A stretch of 44,741 bases of DNA, from the NCBI GenBank assembly GCA_905182905.1, contig CAJJDH010000091.1:1-44741 (forward strand), given 5' to 3'. Shown here piece by piece: positions 7,758 to 15,842 of this stretch. Positions within the stretch are counted from its first letter, which is position 1; each line of letters begins with the position of its first letter. Origin of the DNA: a marine gamma proteobacterium HTCC2089 (GTDB lineage: Bacteria; Pseudomonadota; Gammaproteobacteria; Pseudomonadales; Azotimanducaceae). The notes below the pieces were generated by a model, which ran no database searches, had not been told where the DNA came from, and saw only the letters and a program-made list of their open reading frames with translations. Position numbers and translations under genes: made by a program.

Positions 7758-7780
7758 ACCCGAGCACTAAATGCTCGGGT
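7758..7780. terminator. stem-loop after the MAPEG gene
   Basis: ACCCGAGCA at 7758-7766 pairs perfectly with TGCTCGGGT at 7772-7780 around a five-base loop. It lies 20 bases after the MAPEG stop codon. No T-run follows, so it is either a Rho-independent-like terminator with a poor tail or a 3'-end stabilising hairpin. Confidence 0.5.
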
Positions 7781-7789
7781 ATTAGGATG

Positions 7790-7834
7790 GCTTATAGGGC
7801 TTATAGGGCTTATAGGGCTTATAGGGCTTATAGG
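7790..7834. repeat. 9-bp tandem repeat, five perfect copies
   Basis: The unit gcttatagg is repeated five times without a mismatch, with copies starting at 7790, 7799, 7808, 7817 and 7826. It is non-coding and lies between two convergent genes. The perfect identity implies slippage-prone, possibly variable DNA. Confidence 0.9.
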
Positions 7835-7914
7835 AAGGCGGTTTTTGGCTTTCCTATTTGCCCACTGCAGTTGCTCGCTATAAACAGCAAACCGACTAGA
7901 TAAGCACTAGAAAT

Positions 7915-8862
7915 TTACCCAGGGTATTGGCGTTCCAGCCATTCCAGCATTACCCGATTAGTGTCCTCAGGCTTTTCTTGCTGAATCCAGTGACCGCAAG
8001 GGAAACTTGCTACTTCTAAGTTGCTTACCTGTTCTTCTAGATTCGGTGACGGTGGCACCATGTCGTAGTCACCATAAATCATCAATGTGGGCTGATAAAT
8101 GTGCTGCTCATAAGCCCCGATAATTTCCCAATTGCGGGTGAAATTTCTGTACCAGTTAATGCCACCAGTGAATCCAGAATGGGCAAATGCGTCCAAGAAC
8201 ACCTGCATTTCCTCATCACTCATAATCGGATCGCCTGGCGCACCAGCAGCCAGTTTCGGGTCAGTGGCCATGTTAATCATGTTCATTCCTGGACCTAGCT
8301 CTACCTTCGGGTAAAGCCATTGATTGGTGCGATACATGTTGTGTAAAAATTGTTTTGTGTTGTTGGCAAATACCTCATCTGCCACACCGTACTGACGGTT
8401 GAAATGTACGATGTAAAAGTCTGGTCCCAGCTGGCTTTCCCAAAAGCTTACCCATTCTGATGGGCCGCGCTGCATGAACGGCACACTAAGGTTGATCACA
8501 TGCGACACTCGTTGACGGTGAATCATTGCCATATTCCAGACAATGATGGCACCCCAATCGTGGCCCACAAAACACGCATCTTTGTAGCCAAAATGGTCTA
8601 GAAGGGCGGCAAGGTCGCCTGTCATTTGATTGATGTCGTAGTCGGTTATATCGCTAGGTTTACTCGATTTTCCATAGCCGCGTTGGTTGGGCATGATGAC
8701 ATGGTAACCAGCATCGACCAGTGGCTGTACTTGGTGCCGCCAAGAGTAGGCGTGTTCGGGCCAGCCATGGCACAGAACTAGGGGTTTGCCTTCTCCGGCG
8801 GTGAATACTTCAAGCTCTACGCCGTTGACCGCAATCATTTGCGCTTGTGGAAAATCCATCAT
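7915..8862 (-). CDS. alpha/beta hydrolase, epoxide hydrolase-like
   Basis: A 315-residue alpha/beta-hydrolase. The oxyanion motif is HGWPEH at residues 32-37. The nucleophile elbow is GHDWG with Asp102, so an Asp rather than Ser nucleophile, as in epoxide hydrolases and haloalkane or fluoroacetate dehalogenases. The general-base His lies in 'FPCGHWIQQEKP' near the C-terminus, and 'GGINWYRNF' lies in the cap region, where epoxide hydrolases place an activating Tyr. Hydrolysis of an epoxide to a diol by a soluble enzyme is the likely reaction. The start at 8862 is set by GGAGA five bases upstream; a longer open frame reaching 9015 would overlap the promoter region of the divergent methyltransferase. 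Confidence 0.85.
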   Translation of the reverse strand: MMDFPQAQMIAVNGVELEVFTAGEGKPLVLCHGWPEHAYSWRHQVQPLVDAGYHVIMPNQRGYGKSSKPSDITDYDINQMTGDLAALLDHFGYKDACFVGHDWGAIIVWNMAMIHRQRVSHVINLSVPFMQRGPSEWVSFWESQLGPDFYIVHFNRQYGVADEVFANNTKQFLHNMYRTNQWLYPKVELGPGMNMINMATDPKLAAGAPGDPIMSDEEMQVFLDAFAHSGFTGGINWYRNFTRNWEIIGAYEQHIYQPTLMIYGDYDMVPPSPNLEEQVSNLEVASFPCGHWIQQEKPEDTNRVMLEWLERQYPG

Positions 8863-9044
8863 ACTGCTCTCCGGAAAAAAATTTAGGGTAGCGGTATTTG
8901 CAGTCTTGGTCATCAGCGCGGAGGATTTTAATTTGGCGGCTAGTGGATTTGGACCTAGTCGAATGCCAGTGAGTTTAGGTCTGGTCTGGGTTAGATTTAC
9001 TGCTCGGGGTGGCAAACAAAGAACGCAAAGATAAGGGGTGTGCT

Positions 9045-10118
9045 ATGAGCGAGATCAATCAAAAGAAACTAGAGGGCTTTGTGAAGCAAACTGGCGGCAT
9101 GGTAGCTGCGGGTTTTAATTGCGCCATTTCAGTTTTGGGCGACCGGCTGGGTCTATTTAAAGGTTTGTGGGAGCACGGGCCATGTACTAGCGAGCAATTG
9201 GCTCAAGCGTTAAGTCTGCATGAGCGTTGGGTACGGGAGTGGCTCTACCATCAAACCTGTATTGGCCAAGTAGAATTTAGCGAAGAGGCGGCAGTGTTCT
9301 CGCTATCCCCAGAAGCTCACGCGGTATTGGTCGATCAAAGCCATCCCGCATTTTTGATGGGCGGCTATGATTCTGCATTAGCAGTATTCCCTGCTGTAGA
9401 AAAGCTCGAAGATTCTTTCCGCACCGGTATTGGTATGAGCTACGACGACCATGGTCCCAATTGCGCCTGTGGTATTGAGCGCATGGGTGCGTTTACCAAT
9501 CAGTACCAGTTAGTACCGGAACTGTTGCCCCTTATCACGGGTATGACAGAGCGATTAACTGCCGGTGGTGTGGTGGCGGATGTGGGTTGCGGCGGTGCCA
9601 TTTCGACTATTGCTATGGCGCAAGCTTTTCCCAACACCCAGTTTGTGGGGTACGACACATCAAACAATGCGCTGGACCGTGCGCGCGCGAATGTGGCTGA
9701 AGCTAGGCTAACGAATATCCGCTTGGTTAACCCGTTCGAAGAGGCTATGCCGTCTTCAGCACAATTTGATTTGGTCACAACATTTGACGTAATCCACGAC
9801 ACGCCGTACCCAGATGCACTGATAGCAGATATCTATGCATGCTTAAAGGACGATGGATATTGGTTGTGTGAAGACATTCGTGGATTTGAATCTTTTCAAG
9901 AGAATTTACGCAATCATCCAATTGCCGGGTTACTTTACGGATTTTCCGTAATGGTGTGTATGAACTCAGGAATGTCCACTGAAGACGGTGCTGGTTTGGG
10001 TACTCTTGGTTTTACGCACGACCTTGCCAAGGAGATGACCGCAGCAGCAGGCTTTACGGGATTTTCTCAACTAGCCTTTGAAAATACTATGAATAACTAT
10101 TACTTGTTATCAAAGTAG
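9045..10118 (+). CDS. SAM-dependent methyltransferase with N-terminal winged helix (Rv2258c-like)
   Basis: A 357-residue two-domain protein. The N-terminal 100 residues form a winged-helix dimerisation domain ('LGDRLGLFKGLWEHG', 'SLHERWVREWLYHQ'). The C-terminal half is a class I Rossmann methyltransferase with motif I 'VADVGCGGAIS' near residue 178 and an acidic post-I motif 'FVGYDTS'. 'FDVIHDTPYPDALI' resembles motif IV of this group. Rv2258c-type enzymes methylate small molecules; the substrate is unknown. The ATG at 9045 is preferred because AAGGGG precedes it at the right distance. It is divergent from the epoxide hydrolase-like gene, and the shared 182-base gap should hold both promoters. 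Confidence 0.85.
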   Translation: MSEINQKKLEGFVKQTGGMVAAGFNCAISVLGDRLGLFKGLWEHGPCTSEQLAQALSLHERWVREWLYHQTCIGQVEFSEEAAVFSLSPEAHAVLVDQSHPAFLMGGYDSALAVFPAVEKLEDSFRTGIGMSYDDHGPNCACGIERMGAFTNQYQLVPELLPLITGMTERLTAGGVVADVGCGGAISTIAMAQAFPNTQFVGYDTSNNALDRARANVAEARLTNIRLVNPFEEAMPSSAQFDLVTTFDVIHDTPYPDALIADIYACLKDDGYWLCEDIRGFESFQENLRNHPIAGLLYGFSVMVCMNSGMSTEDGAGLGTLGFTHDLAKEMTAAAGFTGFSQLAFENTMNNYYLLSK

Positions 10119-10198
10119 GGCCTATAAGGATTTTAAAACCAAATCAGAAGGCCATTGGATGTTTGCTGTCCAAAAGCCTATTCATGCCAGTACTGAAA

Positions 10199-10220
10199 CT
10201 GAGTCTCTGAGTCTCTGAGT
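10199..10220. repeat. 8-bp tandem repeat upstream of metY
   Basis: The unit ctgagtct occurs twice perfectly and then in part (ctgagt), in the 171-base leader between the methyltransferase and metY. The repeat lies about 70 bases before the metY start, where a change in copy number could alter expression. Confidence 0.7.
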
Positions 10221-10289
10221 AATGGGAAATACTTGAATATGGCGTCAAAAACGTAGAACCTGCTCGCTCCATTTTGATTAGAGCGGATT

Positions 10290-11615
10290 ATGAGCGACGG
10301 CGAACATCGCGGACCCAAGGGCTTAGGTTTCGACACCTTGTCACTACATGCTGGCCAAGTGCCTGATCCAACCACTGGCGCTCGTGCAACGCCAATTTAT
10401 CAGTCAGCGGCCTTTGTTTTTCCAGATTCAGATGTGGCTGTGGGATTGTTCAATCTAGAACGTGCAGGGCATGTCTACTCGCGCTTATCCAACCCCACTA
10501 ACGCGGTGTTAGAAGAGCGTATGGCTGCGCTTGATCACGGTGTGGGGTCAATTGTCACTGCTAGTGGTCAGGCCGCCATTCACCTTGCGATAACTACTTT
10601 GCTTAGCGCCGGAGATCATATTGTCGCATCGCGGTCATTGTACGGTGGTACTCATAACCTTTTTCAATACACGCTTTCTCGCTTTGGTATCTCGACCACT
10701 TTTGTTGATCCTCGTGATTTTGATGCCTTTACTCAGGCCATTCAACCAAACACCAAGGTGATATTTGGGGAAGTATTGGGCAACCCGGGATTGGAGGTTT
10801 TAGATATACCTAAACTGTCGAAGCTTGCCCATGATCACGGCTTGCCTTTGATGATTGATGCAACGTTTGTCACCCCTTACCTTTGTCGGCCTATTGATCT
10901 GGGTGCAGATATTGTTGTGCATTCGGCAACCAAATTTCTCAGCGGTCACGGTGTTGTGGTGGGTGGTGTGGTCGTTGATGGCGGCACCTTTGATTGGCGC
11001 GGCAAAGAAAAGTTTCCCACCCTAAGTCAGCCTTATGAAGGGTTTCACGATTTGGTCTTTGCTGAAGAATTTGGCCCGTTAGCCTTTATTACCCGTGCGC
11101 GTAGAGAGGGCATTCGCGACTTTGGTGCGTGTATGGCACCCATGACAGCTTTCCAAATTCTGCAAGGGTTAGAAACATTGCCGCTGCGCATGCAACGCCA
11201 TGTGTCGAACGCACTTGAGGTAGCCCAATATCTTGAAGCACACGATATGGTCGAATCCGTCAGTTATCCGGGATTAGAAAGCCATCCAGATTACGCTTTG
11301 GCACAGCTCATGTTGCCTAAAGGCGCAGGTGCAGTATTTAGTTTTGAACTCAAAGGTGGCCGTGATGCGGGACGCAAGTTTATTGAGAGTTTAGATATTT
11401 TTTCTCATCTTGCGAATGTAGGTGATGCTAAGTCTTTAGTCATTCACCCTGCCAGCACAACCCACCATAGAATGGATGAAGCGAGTTTGCTTGCCTCTGG
11501 CATAGGGCCAGGCTTAGTGCGTCTGAGTATTGGTTTGGAAGATCCAGCTGATCTAATTGCTGACTTGAAAAAGGGTTTGCGCGGTGTAGAAAAGTCTTTG
11601 AGGAAGCCATCATGA
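10290..11615 (+). CDS. metY: O-acetylhomoserine sulfhydrylase (MetY)
   Basis: A 441-residue PLP enzyme of the Cys/Met metabolism class. The N-terminus 'FDTLSLHAGQVPDPTTGARA' and 'PIYQSAAFVF' are diagnostic of the MetY subgroup. 'YSRLSNPTNAVLEERMAALD' is the cofactor-phosphate-binding Tyr/Arg region, and the PLP-forming Lys215 lies in 'VVHSATKFLSGHG'. It condenses O-acetylhomoserine with sulfide (or methanethiol) to give homocysteine (or methionine) in the cytoplasm. Length matches the family (425-440). The ATG has only a weak purine site (agagcgg). The stop codon overlaps the start of the following hydrolase by four bases, so the two are translationally coupled. No SAM-riboswitch pattern could be confirmed in the leader. 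Confidence 0.93.
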   Translation: MSDGEHRGPKGLGFDTLSLHAGQVPDPTTGARATPIYQSAAFVFPDSDVAVGLFNLERAGHVYSRLSNPTNAVLEERMAALDHGVGSIVTASGQAAIHLAITTLLSAGDHIVASRSLYGGTHNLFQYTLSRFGISTTFVDPRDFDAFTQAIQPNTKVIFGEVLGNPGLEVLDIPKLSKLAHDHGLPLMIDATFVTPYLCRPIDLGADIVVHSATKFLSGHGVVVGGVVVDGGTFDWRGKEKFPTLSQPYEGFHDLVFAEEFGPLAFITRARREGIRDFGACMAPMTAFQILQGLETLPLRMQRHVSNALEVAQYLEAHDMVESVSYPGLESHPDYALAQLMLPKGAGAVFSFELKGGRDAGRKFIESLDIFSHLANVGDAKSLVIHPASTTHHRMDEASLLASGIGPGLVRLSIGLEDPADLIADLKKGLRGVEKSLRKPS

Positions 11616-12409
11616 TTTTGCAGTTAGAAGGCCAACAAGTTTATTACGGGACTGGTAGCGGGCATTGGAAAAAAGGCAGTAAGAATATTGTCTTTGTCCA
11701 CGGTGCAGGTTTTGACCACAGCATTTGGGTTATGCCAGCCCGATATTTTGCTCGCTATGGATACAATGTTATTGCCTTAGACTTGCCGGGCCACGGGCAA
11801 AGTAGTGGTGCGCTTTTAACTTCTATAGATGCTATGGCTGACTGGGTTGGTCAGGTCATAGGTGCGGTCGCGGAAGATTCAAGCGCCCAAGCCACGGTTG
11901 TAGGGCACAGTATGGGTTCGCTTATCGCTATGAATATGGCTGGGCGGCATAAAGACGTTGTCGAGCAAGTGGCGTTGCTAGGCACCTCTGCACCAATGCC
12001 GGTAACTAATTTATTGTTGGATGCTGCTAAAGATAATCATCACGCGGCAATTGATATGACCAATACATGGAGTCATAGCCAGCGCAGTTTAATGGGTTCT
12101 AGTGACAATCCGGGTGTTTCTAATATTCACGCGGGTGAGCGTTGGTTAGAGCGAGCAGGCGAGAGTGTTTTATATACTGATTTGGCTGCGTGTAATGCTT
12201 TTGATGCCGCAGACTTGCCGCGGGTTGAATGTCCCGCCCTGGTCATTACCGGTGGTGACGACAAAATGACGCCAGCCAAAGCTGGTATCGCCGTGGCGCA
12301 AATGTTGCCCAATGCCCATGTTGAAAACCTGCGCGGTTGCGGTCATTCAATGCTCACCGAGCAACCAAACCAAGTCTTAGATGCGCTGTCTGCCTTTATT
12401 TTGAACTAG
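11612..12409 (+). CDS. alpha/beta hydrolase coupled to metY
   Basis: A 265-residue alpha/beta-hydrolase with a complete triad: Ser100 in the elbow GHSMG, Asp in 'ITGGDDKMTPA' near residues 208-212, and His in 'GCGHSMLTEQP' near residue 245. The oxyanion motif is HGAGFDHSIW near residues 30-39. It is an esterase or thioesterase-like serine hydrolase with no assigned substrate. Its ATG overlaps the metY stop (ATGA), so ribosomes can pass directly from metY. The coupling suggests a role near homocysteine or O-acetylhomoserine metabolism. It is not MetX, because the MetX-specific motifs and length are missing. Confidence 0.87.
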   Translation: MILQLEGQQVYYGTGSGHWKKGSKNIVFVHGAGFDHSIWVMPARYFARYGYNVIALDLPGHGQSSGALLTSIDAMADWVGQVIGAVAEDSSAQATVVGHSMGSLIAMNMAGRHKDVVEQVALLGTSAPMPVTNLLLDAAKDNHHAAIDMTNTWSHSQRSLMGSSDNPGVSNIHAGERWLERAGESVLYTDLAACNAFDAADLPRVECPALVITGGDDKMTPAKAGIAVAQMLPNAHVENLRGCGHSMLTEQPNQVLDALSAFILN

Positions 12410-12428
12410 CTCTAGCGTGAAGGCCGAC

Positions 12429-13106
12429 TTATACCGCCAGTGCGTTGGTGATCGCTGCATCTAGTGCCTGATGCTGACCGCTAAAGAAGTGATCAGCGTC
12501 AGCAATTGTGTGAGTCTTGAGCGCATAGCTACCGCTTAACGCCGGTAGATTTACGTAGTCATCATTGGCACCAGCAACGATAGAAATTCTCTCTTCATGC
12601 AAACCCGTTTGCCGGTTAAATGTCATAGCGGCATTGGGTGGTGCAATCAATATGGTGTTAGGTATTTTGTTTGGTTCGGCGTTGCGTAGTGCCAATTCGG
12701 GCAATGCCTGCCAGAGCATGTTTGCGCCAAAAGAGTAGCCGACAACAATGATATTACTCAATTGTGCGTTCTGTTTAAGCCAGTCGTAAGCGGCTAGTAC
12801 ATCGCCAACCTCTGGACTGAGTTTAGTGTTGTCCTTTGCGATGAAGTCGCCGCGACCACTAATGCCAGCACTTGTGCCTACACCGCGAAAGTTGAATTTT
12901 AGGGTGGAGATCCCCTGGGTCAAACAAGCGTTGCCCGCGGTTTGTAGCACGCCATCGTGCATTGAGCCACCGTACAAGGGGTGAGGGTGACAAAGCAGCG
13001 CTACGCGTTCTCCAGCCTGTTCGGGAAGTCCTGCATTTTTTGGACGAGTTAATTCAGCTTCCAATTGCCCTTCGGGGCCGGTAATGAAAATTTTTTCGGT
13101 GATCAT
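12429..13106 (-). CDS. COG2945-type alpha/beta hydrolase
   Basis: A 225-residue single-domain hydrolase. 'LLCHPHPLYGGSMHDGVLQT' near residues 37-56 is the hallmark of the COG2945 family, followed by 'FNFRGVGTSAG', the nucleophile Ser125 in 'VVGYSFGAN', an Asp in 'AGANDDYV', and a C-terminal His in 'DADHFF'. Related proteins are soluble esterase-like enzymes of unknown substrate. The ATG at 13106 is chosen over an in-frame TTG at 13151 because family members begin just before 'ITGPEGQLEA'; neither start has a good ribosome site. It converges with the metY-coupled hydrolase, leaving only 19 bases between stops. Confidence 0.85.
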   Translation of the reverse strand: MITEKIFITGPEGQLEAELTRPKNAGLPEQAGERVALLCHPHPLYGGSMHDGVLQTAGNACLTQGISTLKFNFRGVGTSAGISGRGDFIAKDNTKLSPEVGDVLAAYDWLKQNAQLSNIIVVGYSFGANMLWQALPELALRNAEPNKIPNTILIAPPNAAMTFNRQTGLHEERISIVAGANDDYVNLPALSGSYALKTHTIADADHFFSGQHQALDAAITNALAV

Positions 13107-13288
13107 AATTTGGTGGTTTGTTTGTTGGATAGTACTTTTAGTATCCAACAACTAGCTAGACAAAGAAAAGTAGCTGTTTGCCAGATCTGTTTGCGGTTTT
13201 TTTGCATTTGCCTTCAATCTTTAGATCCCGCCCATTTAACGCTGAGCATTTGTGCTTAAATTAGGCATCAGACGAGGGGAGCAAAAGT

Positions 13289-13912
13289 GTGATCGATTTA
13301 TATACATGGCCAACACCTAATGGGCGCAAGGTGTCCATTGCCTTGGAAGAATTTGGCTTGGAATATGCCGCGCATGCGGTGAACCTGCAAAAAGACGAAC
13401 AATTTGCGCCTGAGTTCTTAGCTATTTCACCCAACAACAAGATTCCTGCAATCGTTGACCGGAGTAACAATCAAGCGATCATGGAGTCTGGGGCTATTCT
13501 GATTTACTTGGCAGAAAAGTGTGATCGGTTCTGGGGCGATAACCGCTACCAAACCTTGCAGTGGCTGATGTTACAGATGGGGGGTATTGGGCCAATGCTG
13601 GGTCAGGTCCACTATTTCAAAAAGTATAACGCTGGAAAGTCGGTCTATGCTGAGGAACGTTTTTATAAGGAAGCGCAAAGATTATATGGCGTATTAGATC
13701 AGCGGTTGGGTGAAGTTGAGTATTTGGCTGGCACGTATTCTATTGCTGATATGGCCACTTGGCCTTGGATTTCGCGGTTTGAGTGGCAGCAAATTGCGTT
13801 GGCTCAGTTCCCAAATATAAAACGCTGGTACGCGCAGATAGCTGATCGGCGGGCTGTGCAAAAAGGCTACGATGTACCGATGTTTGTTAACGATATTCCC
13901 CGAGCGGATTAG
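13289..13912 (+). CDS. yfcG: YfcG-like glutathione S-transferase / disulfide reductase
   Basis: A 207-residue Nu-class glutathione transferase homologue. The N-terminal thioredoxin fold has 'TPNGRKVSIALEE' at residues 8-20. The Thr and Asn match the residues that contact glutathione sulfur in E. coli YfcG, whose first residues (MIDLY) are also shared. 'ISPNNKIPAIVD' contains the cis-Pro and 'MESGAILIYLAEK' the glutathione Glu-Ser pair. YfcG reduces disulfides such as 2-hydroxyethyl disulfide with GSH. The start is GTG, supported by GAGGGGA eight bases upstream and by the family N-terminus. The gene stands alone and is divergent from the COG2945 hydrolase. Confidence 0.88.
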   Translation: MIDLYTWPTPNGRKVSIALEEFGLEYAAHAVNLQKDEQFAPEFLAISPNNKIPAIVDRSNNQAIMESGAILIYLAEKCDRFWGDNRYQTLQWLMLQMGGIGPMLGQVHYFKKYNAGKSVYAEERFYKEAQRLYGVLDQRLGEVEYLAGTYSIADMATWPWISRFEWQQIALAQFPNIKRWYAQIADRRAVQKGYDVPMFVNDIPRAD

Positions 13913-13918
13913 CTGGGC

Positions 13919-14326
13919 TTAGCTCAGTTTGTTGGCAATTTGCTGGATTAATCTAGCAGCGGCATCCTGTCTATAGGGTTGTGCTTCGCCCACACCCCAG
14001 ACTGGTGCTGGCCAAGCTGCGTCATCGGTTTGTCTGGCGATAATGTGAATGTGTAGTTGGGGCACCATGTTGCCCAATGCGCCCACGTTCATCTTGTGCG
14101 CTTGGGTCAGAGTCTGCAAAATTTGAGATACATGGGCTATTTCTCTTGTTACCACCTGATAGTGATCCTTGGGTAAGTTATGCAAATCACGCATGTCACT
14201 AACTCGTGGCACTAGAATCAGCCAAGGAAACCGAGCGTCATTCATAAGCAGTAGCTGGCTAACCTCAAGGTCGGCTATCTCGAATGTGTCAGCTTCAAGC
14301 TTGCTGTGGAGTACAAACTCACTCAT
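13919..14326 (-). CDS. HIT-domain protein
   Basis: A 135-residue histidine-triad fold protein. The C-terminal motif 'VPQLHIHIIARQ' followed by 'AWPAPVWG' is that of the bacterial HIT subgroup with HxHxx rather than a full HxHxHxx; the central catalytic His is kept. Members hydrolyse nucleotidyl-phosphate bonds or act on dinucleotide polyphosphates. The start at 14326 (MSEF) is preferred to the ATG at 14335, because the AAGGA ribosome site at 14336-14340 lies nine bases from the former and none from the latter. That site overlaps the stop of the TauD-like gene, so the two are an operon. Confidence 0.85.
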   Translation of the reverse strand: MSEFVLHSKLEADTFEIADLEVSQLLLMNDARFPWLILVPRVSDMRDLHNLPKDHYQVVTREIAHVSQILQTLTQAHKMNVGALGNMVPQLHIHIIARQTDDAAWPAPVWGVGEAQPYRQDAAARLIQQIANKLS

Positions 14327-14338
14327 AGATCTCATTCC

Positions 14339-15184
14339 TTAAAAGGGTTGGCTGCCCGCAATTGTAGTTCTGTGCATGACTCGCCGATGACCATTGTAGC
14401 CACCCTGAGCGCAATGCATTACCGTTCTGTTGTCCCACATGGTGAGCATGTCTTCAGCCCAAGTATGTTTGTAGATAAACTCTGGTTTTAGCAAGTGGGC
14501 GAAGAGTTTCTCTAGCAGCGTGTCACTTTCTAATTCTGTTAGCTCATTAATCTTTAATGTGTACACTGGGTTTATCCATAGCCCTTTGCGCCCCGAATCA
14601 GGGTGTGTTCTGACCAGGGGGTGCACTTGGGTGTCCCAGGCTTTTTCGCTGGGCAAAATTTTCATGCCGGTACGCTCGCCGCCCTTTTTGTAAGCTTCAT
14701 GGCTGTAAGATCTTCTGGCGCTGTGGGTGGTGGTCATAGCGTCAAGGTCTTGGCGTAATAATGGGTCTAATGCCTCATAAGCGCGAATGCTGTCCGAGTA
14801 ATGGGTGTCGCCGCCAACTGGGGGGACAATTTTCGCGTGCAAAATGGTGGCGCTTGGCGGTGCAAGTTGAAAGGACCAGTCCGAATGCCAGCTGCCGCCG
14901 AAGGGTGCAATGTCTTCATCAGGTTCTCTGCGCACTTCCAAAATATTGTTATGGCCTTCTATGGATTCAACGTAAGGGTCGTCGCCAAATTCGCCAATTG
15001 CACGACTGAACTGTTCGAGCTGGGGGTGGTCTAGGGGTTGGTCAGGAAAGTAGACGACCTGATGCTCCCACCATATGGCTTTAATTTCCTCAACTAGATC
15101 CTCGCTCAAGGGCGATTGCAACTTCACGCCATCAATGCGAGCGCCAAATTTATTCGCGTGTGGTGTAACGGTTAATCTACTCAA
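14339..15184 (-). CDS. TauD/TfdA-family Fe(II)/2-oxoglutarate dioxygenase
   Basis: A 281-residue non-heme iron dioxygenase. The iron ligands are His100 and Asp102 in 'GSWHSDWSF' and His257 in 'WDNRTVMHCA'; the 2-oxoglutarate-binding Arg lies in 'HRRVMHRTT'. TauD and TfdA relatives release sulfite from taurine or cleave aryloxyacetates; the substrate here cannot be told. The start is TTG, chosen because AAGGA sits seven bases upstream at 15192-15196 and the residues match the family N-terminus. It is the first gene of a two-gene operon with the HIT protein. If it is a sulfonate oxygenase, the sulfite dehydrogenase pair 2.5 kb away would dispose of its product. Confidence 0.88.
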   Translation of the reverse strand: MSRLTVTPHANKFGARIDGVKLQSPLSEDLVEEIKAIWWEHQVVYFPDQPLDHPQLEQFSRAIGEFGDDPYVESIEGHNNILEVRREPDEDIAPFGGSWHSDWSFQLAPPSATILHAKIVPPVGGDTHYSDSIRAYEALDPLLRQDLDAMTTTHSARRSYSHEAYKKGGERTGMKILPSEKAWDTQVHPLVRTHPDSGRKGLWINPVYTLKINELTELESDTLLEKLFAHLLKPEFIYKHTWAEDMLTMWDNRTVMHCAQGGYNGHRRVMHRTTIAGSQPF

Positions 15185-15260
15185 TGAACTTTCCTTATTA
15201 TTGTCCTTTGCGCCCTGCGGCCATCAATGGGCATCAGGCTATTATTAATTCTAGAACGTG

Positions 15261-15470
15261 TTAGCTGTTTTGCAGGTAAATGGCCAATAACGAGGCAATG
15301 ATTAATCCAGCAGCGAAGAGCCGAAAGAAAACTTGTCCAGCACGGGTGCCAACCTGTTCTTGTACCGGAGCTGCCTTGCCATTTCGCAGTCTGGCAAAGG
15401 CAGATGACACTGCCCACACAACAAGCAGAATGAAAAATAGTGGCAAAATGTACTTTATGAAGATGAGCAT
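15261..15470 (-). CDS. small two-helix membrane protein
   Basis: A 69-residue protein with an N-terminal helix (residues 2-22, rich in Ile, Leu, Phe and Val) and a C-terminal helix (about 48-66). The linker between them is basic and polar and carries the charged motif ARLRNGK. I do not know the family. The 76-base gap to the TauD-like gene and the shared strand suggest it could be read first in the same transcript. A weak GAGAG site precedes the ATG. It looks like a real small membrane protein because both hydrophobic ends are clean and the length matches known small inner-membrane proteins. Confidence 0.5.
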   Translation of the reverse strand: MLIFIKYILPLFFILLVVWAVSSAFARLRNGKAAPVQEQVGTRAGQVFFRLFAAGLIIASLLAIYLQNS

Positions 15471-15842
15471 TATTTAACTCTCGGTGAGTGTTATGTATTC
15501 GCTGAATTCTATGACGGGTTGTAGTTTAGCCAGTTTGGGCCGTCTTGGTCAGCATCGTCGTGTATTTGTCATGCCGTGAGCATAACCAGCAACGTGACGC
15601 TAAGTCCATTATGCGTCTAAGTCTGCTGCTTGCTACTTCTAAGGGGTAAATTTTTGTACAAAAGGGGGTAGTGCAATCAATTGTAACTTCTATCACAATG
15701 CACGCGGCACCTGGCTATGTGGTCTTCGGTCTTACATGAAGAGACATAACTTAACCTAGCCAAGGCTTGGTTTTCGGGCTAGGACAGGCAAAGACAGGAG
15801 TTTGGTTTAGCGCGTAAATATGCTTCAATCCGGACTGCAAGA
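15471..15842. other. 372-base intergenic region with promoter elements
   Basis: This gap separates the small membrane protein and TauD/HIT genes (minus strand) from the acyl-CoA desaturase (plus strand), so it should hold divergent promoters. It contains the inverted repeat listed separately and an AT-rich segment (15655-15700). I see no convincing gene or RNA. Confidence 0.4.
15755..15783. promoter_or_regulatory. inverted repeat ahead of the desaturase gene, candidate operator
   Basis: CCTAGCC at 15755-15761 and GGCTAGG at 15777-15783 form a perfect 7-bp inverted repeat around 15 bases. It lies 60 bases before the desaturase start. Desaturase genes in Pseudomonas are controlled by TetR-type regulators such as DesT, which bind palindromes, so an operator role is plausible but unproven. 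Confidence 0.35.

Noticed and set aside
7790-7834. CRISPR-like array
   Set aside because: The repeats are nine bases and contiguous, with no spacers; no cas genes are present.
10119-10289. Possible SAM riboswitch ahead of metY
   Set aside because: I could not find a conserved SAM-binding core or a pseudoknot arrangement by eye; a covariance-model search would be needed to settle it.
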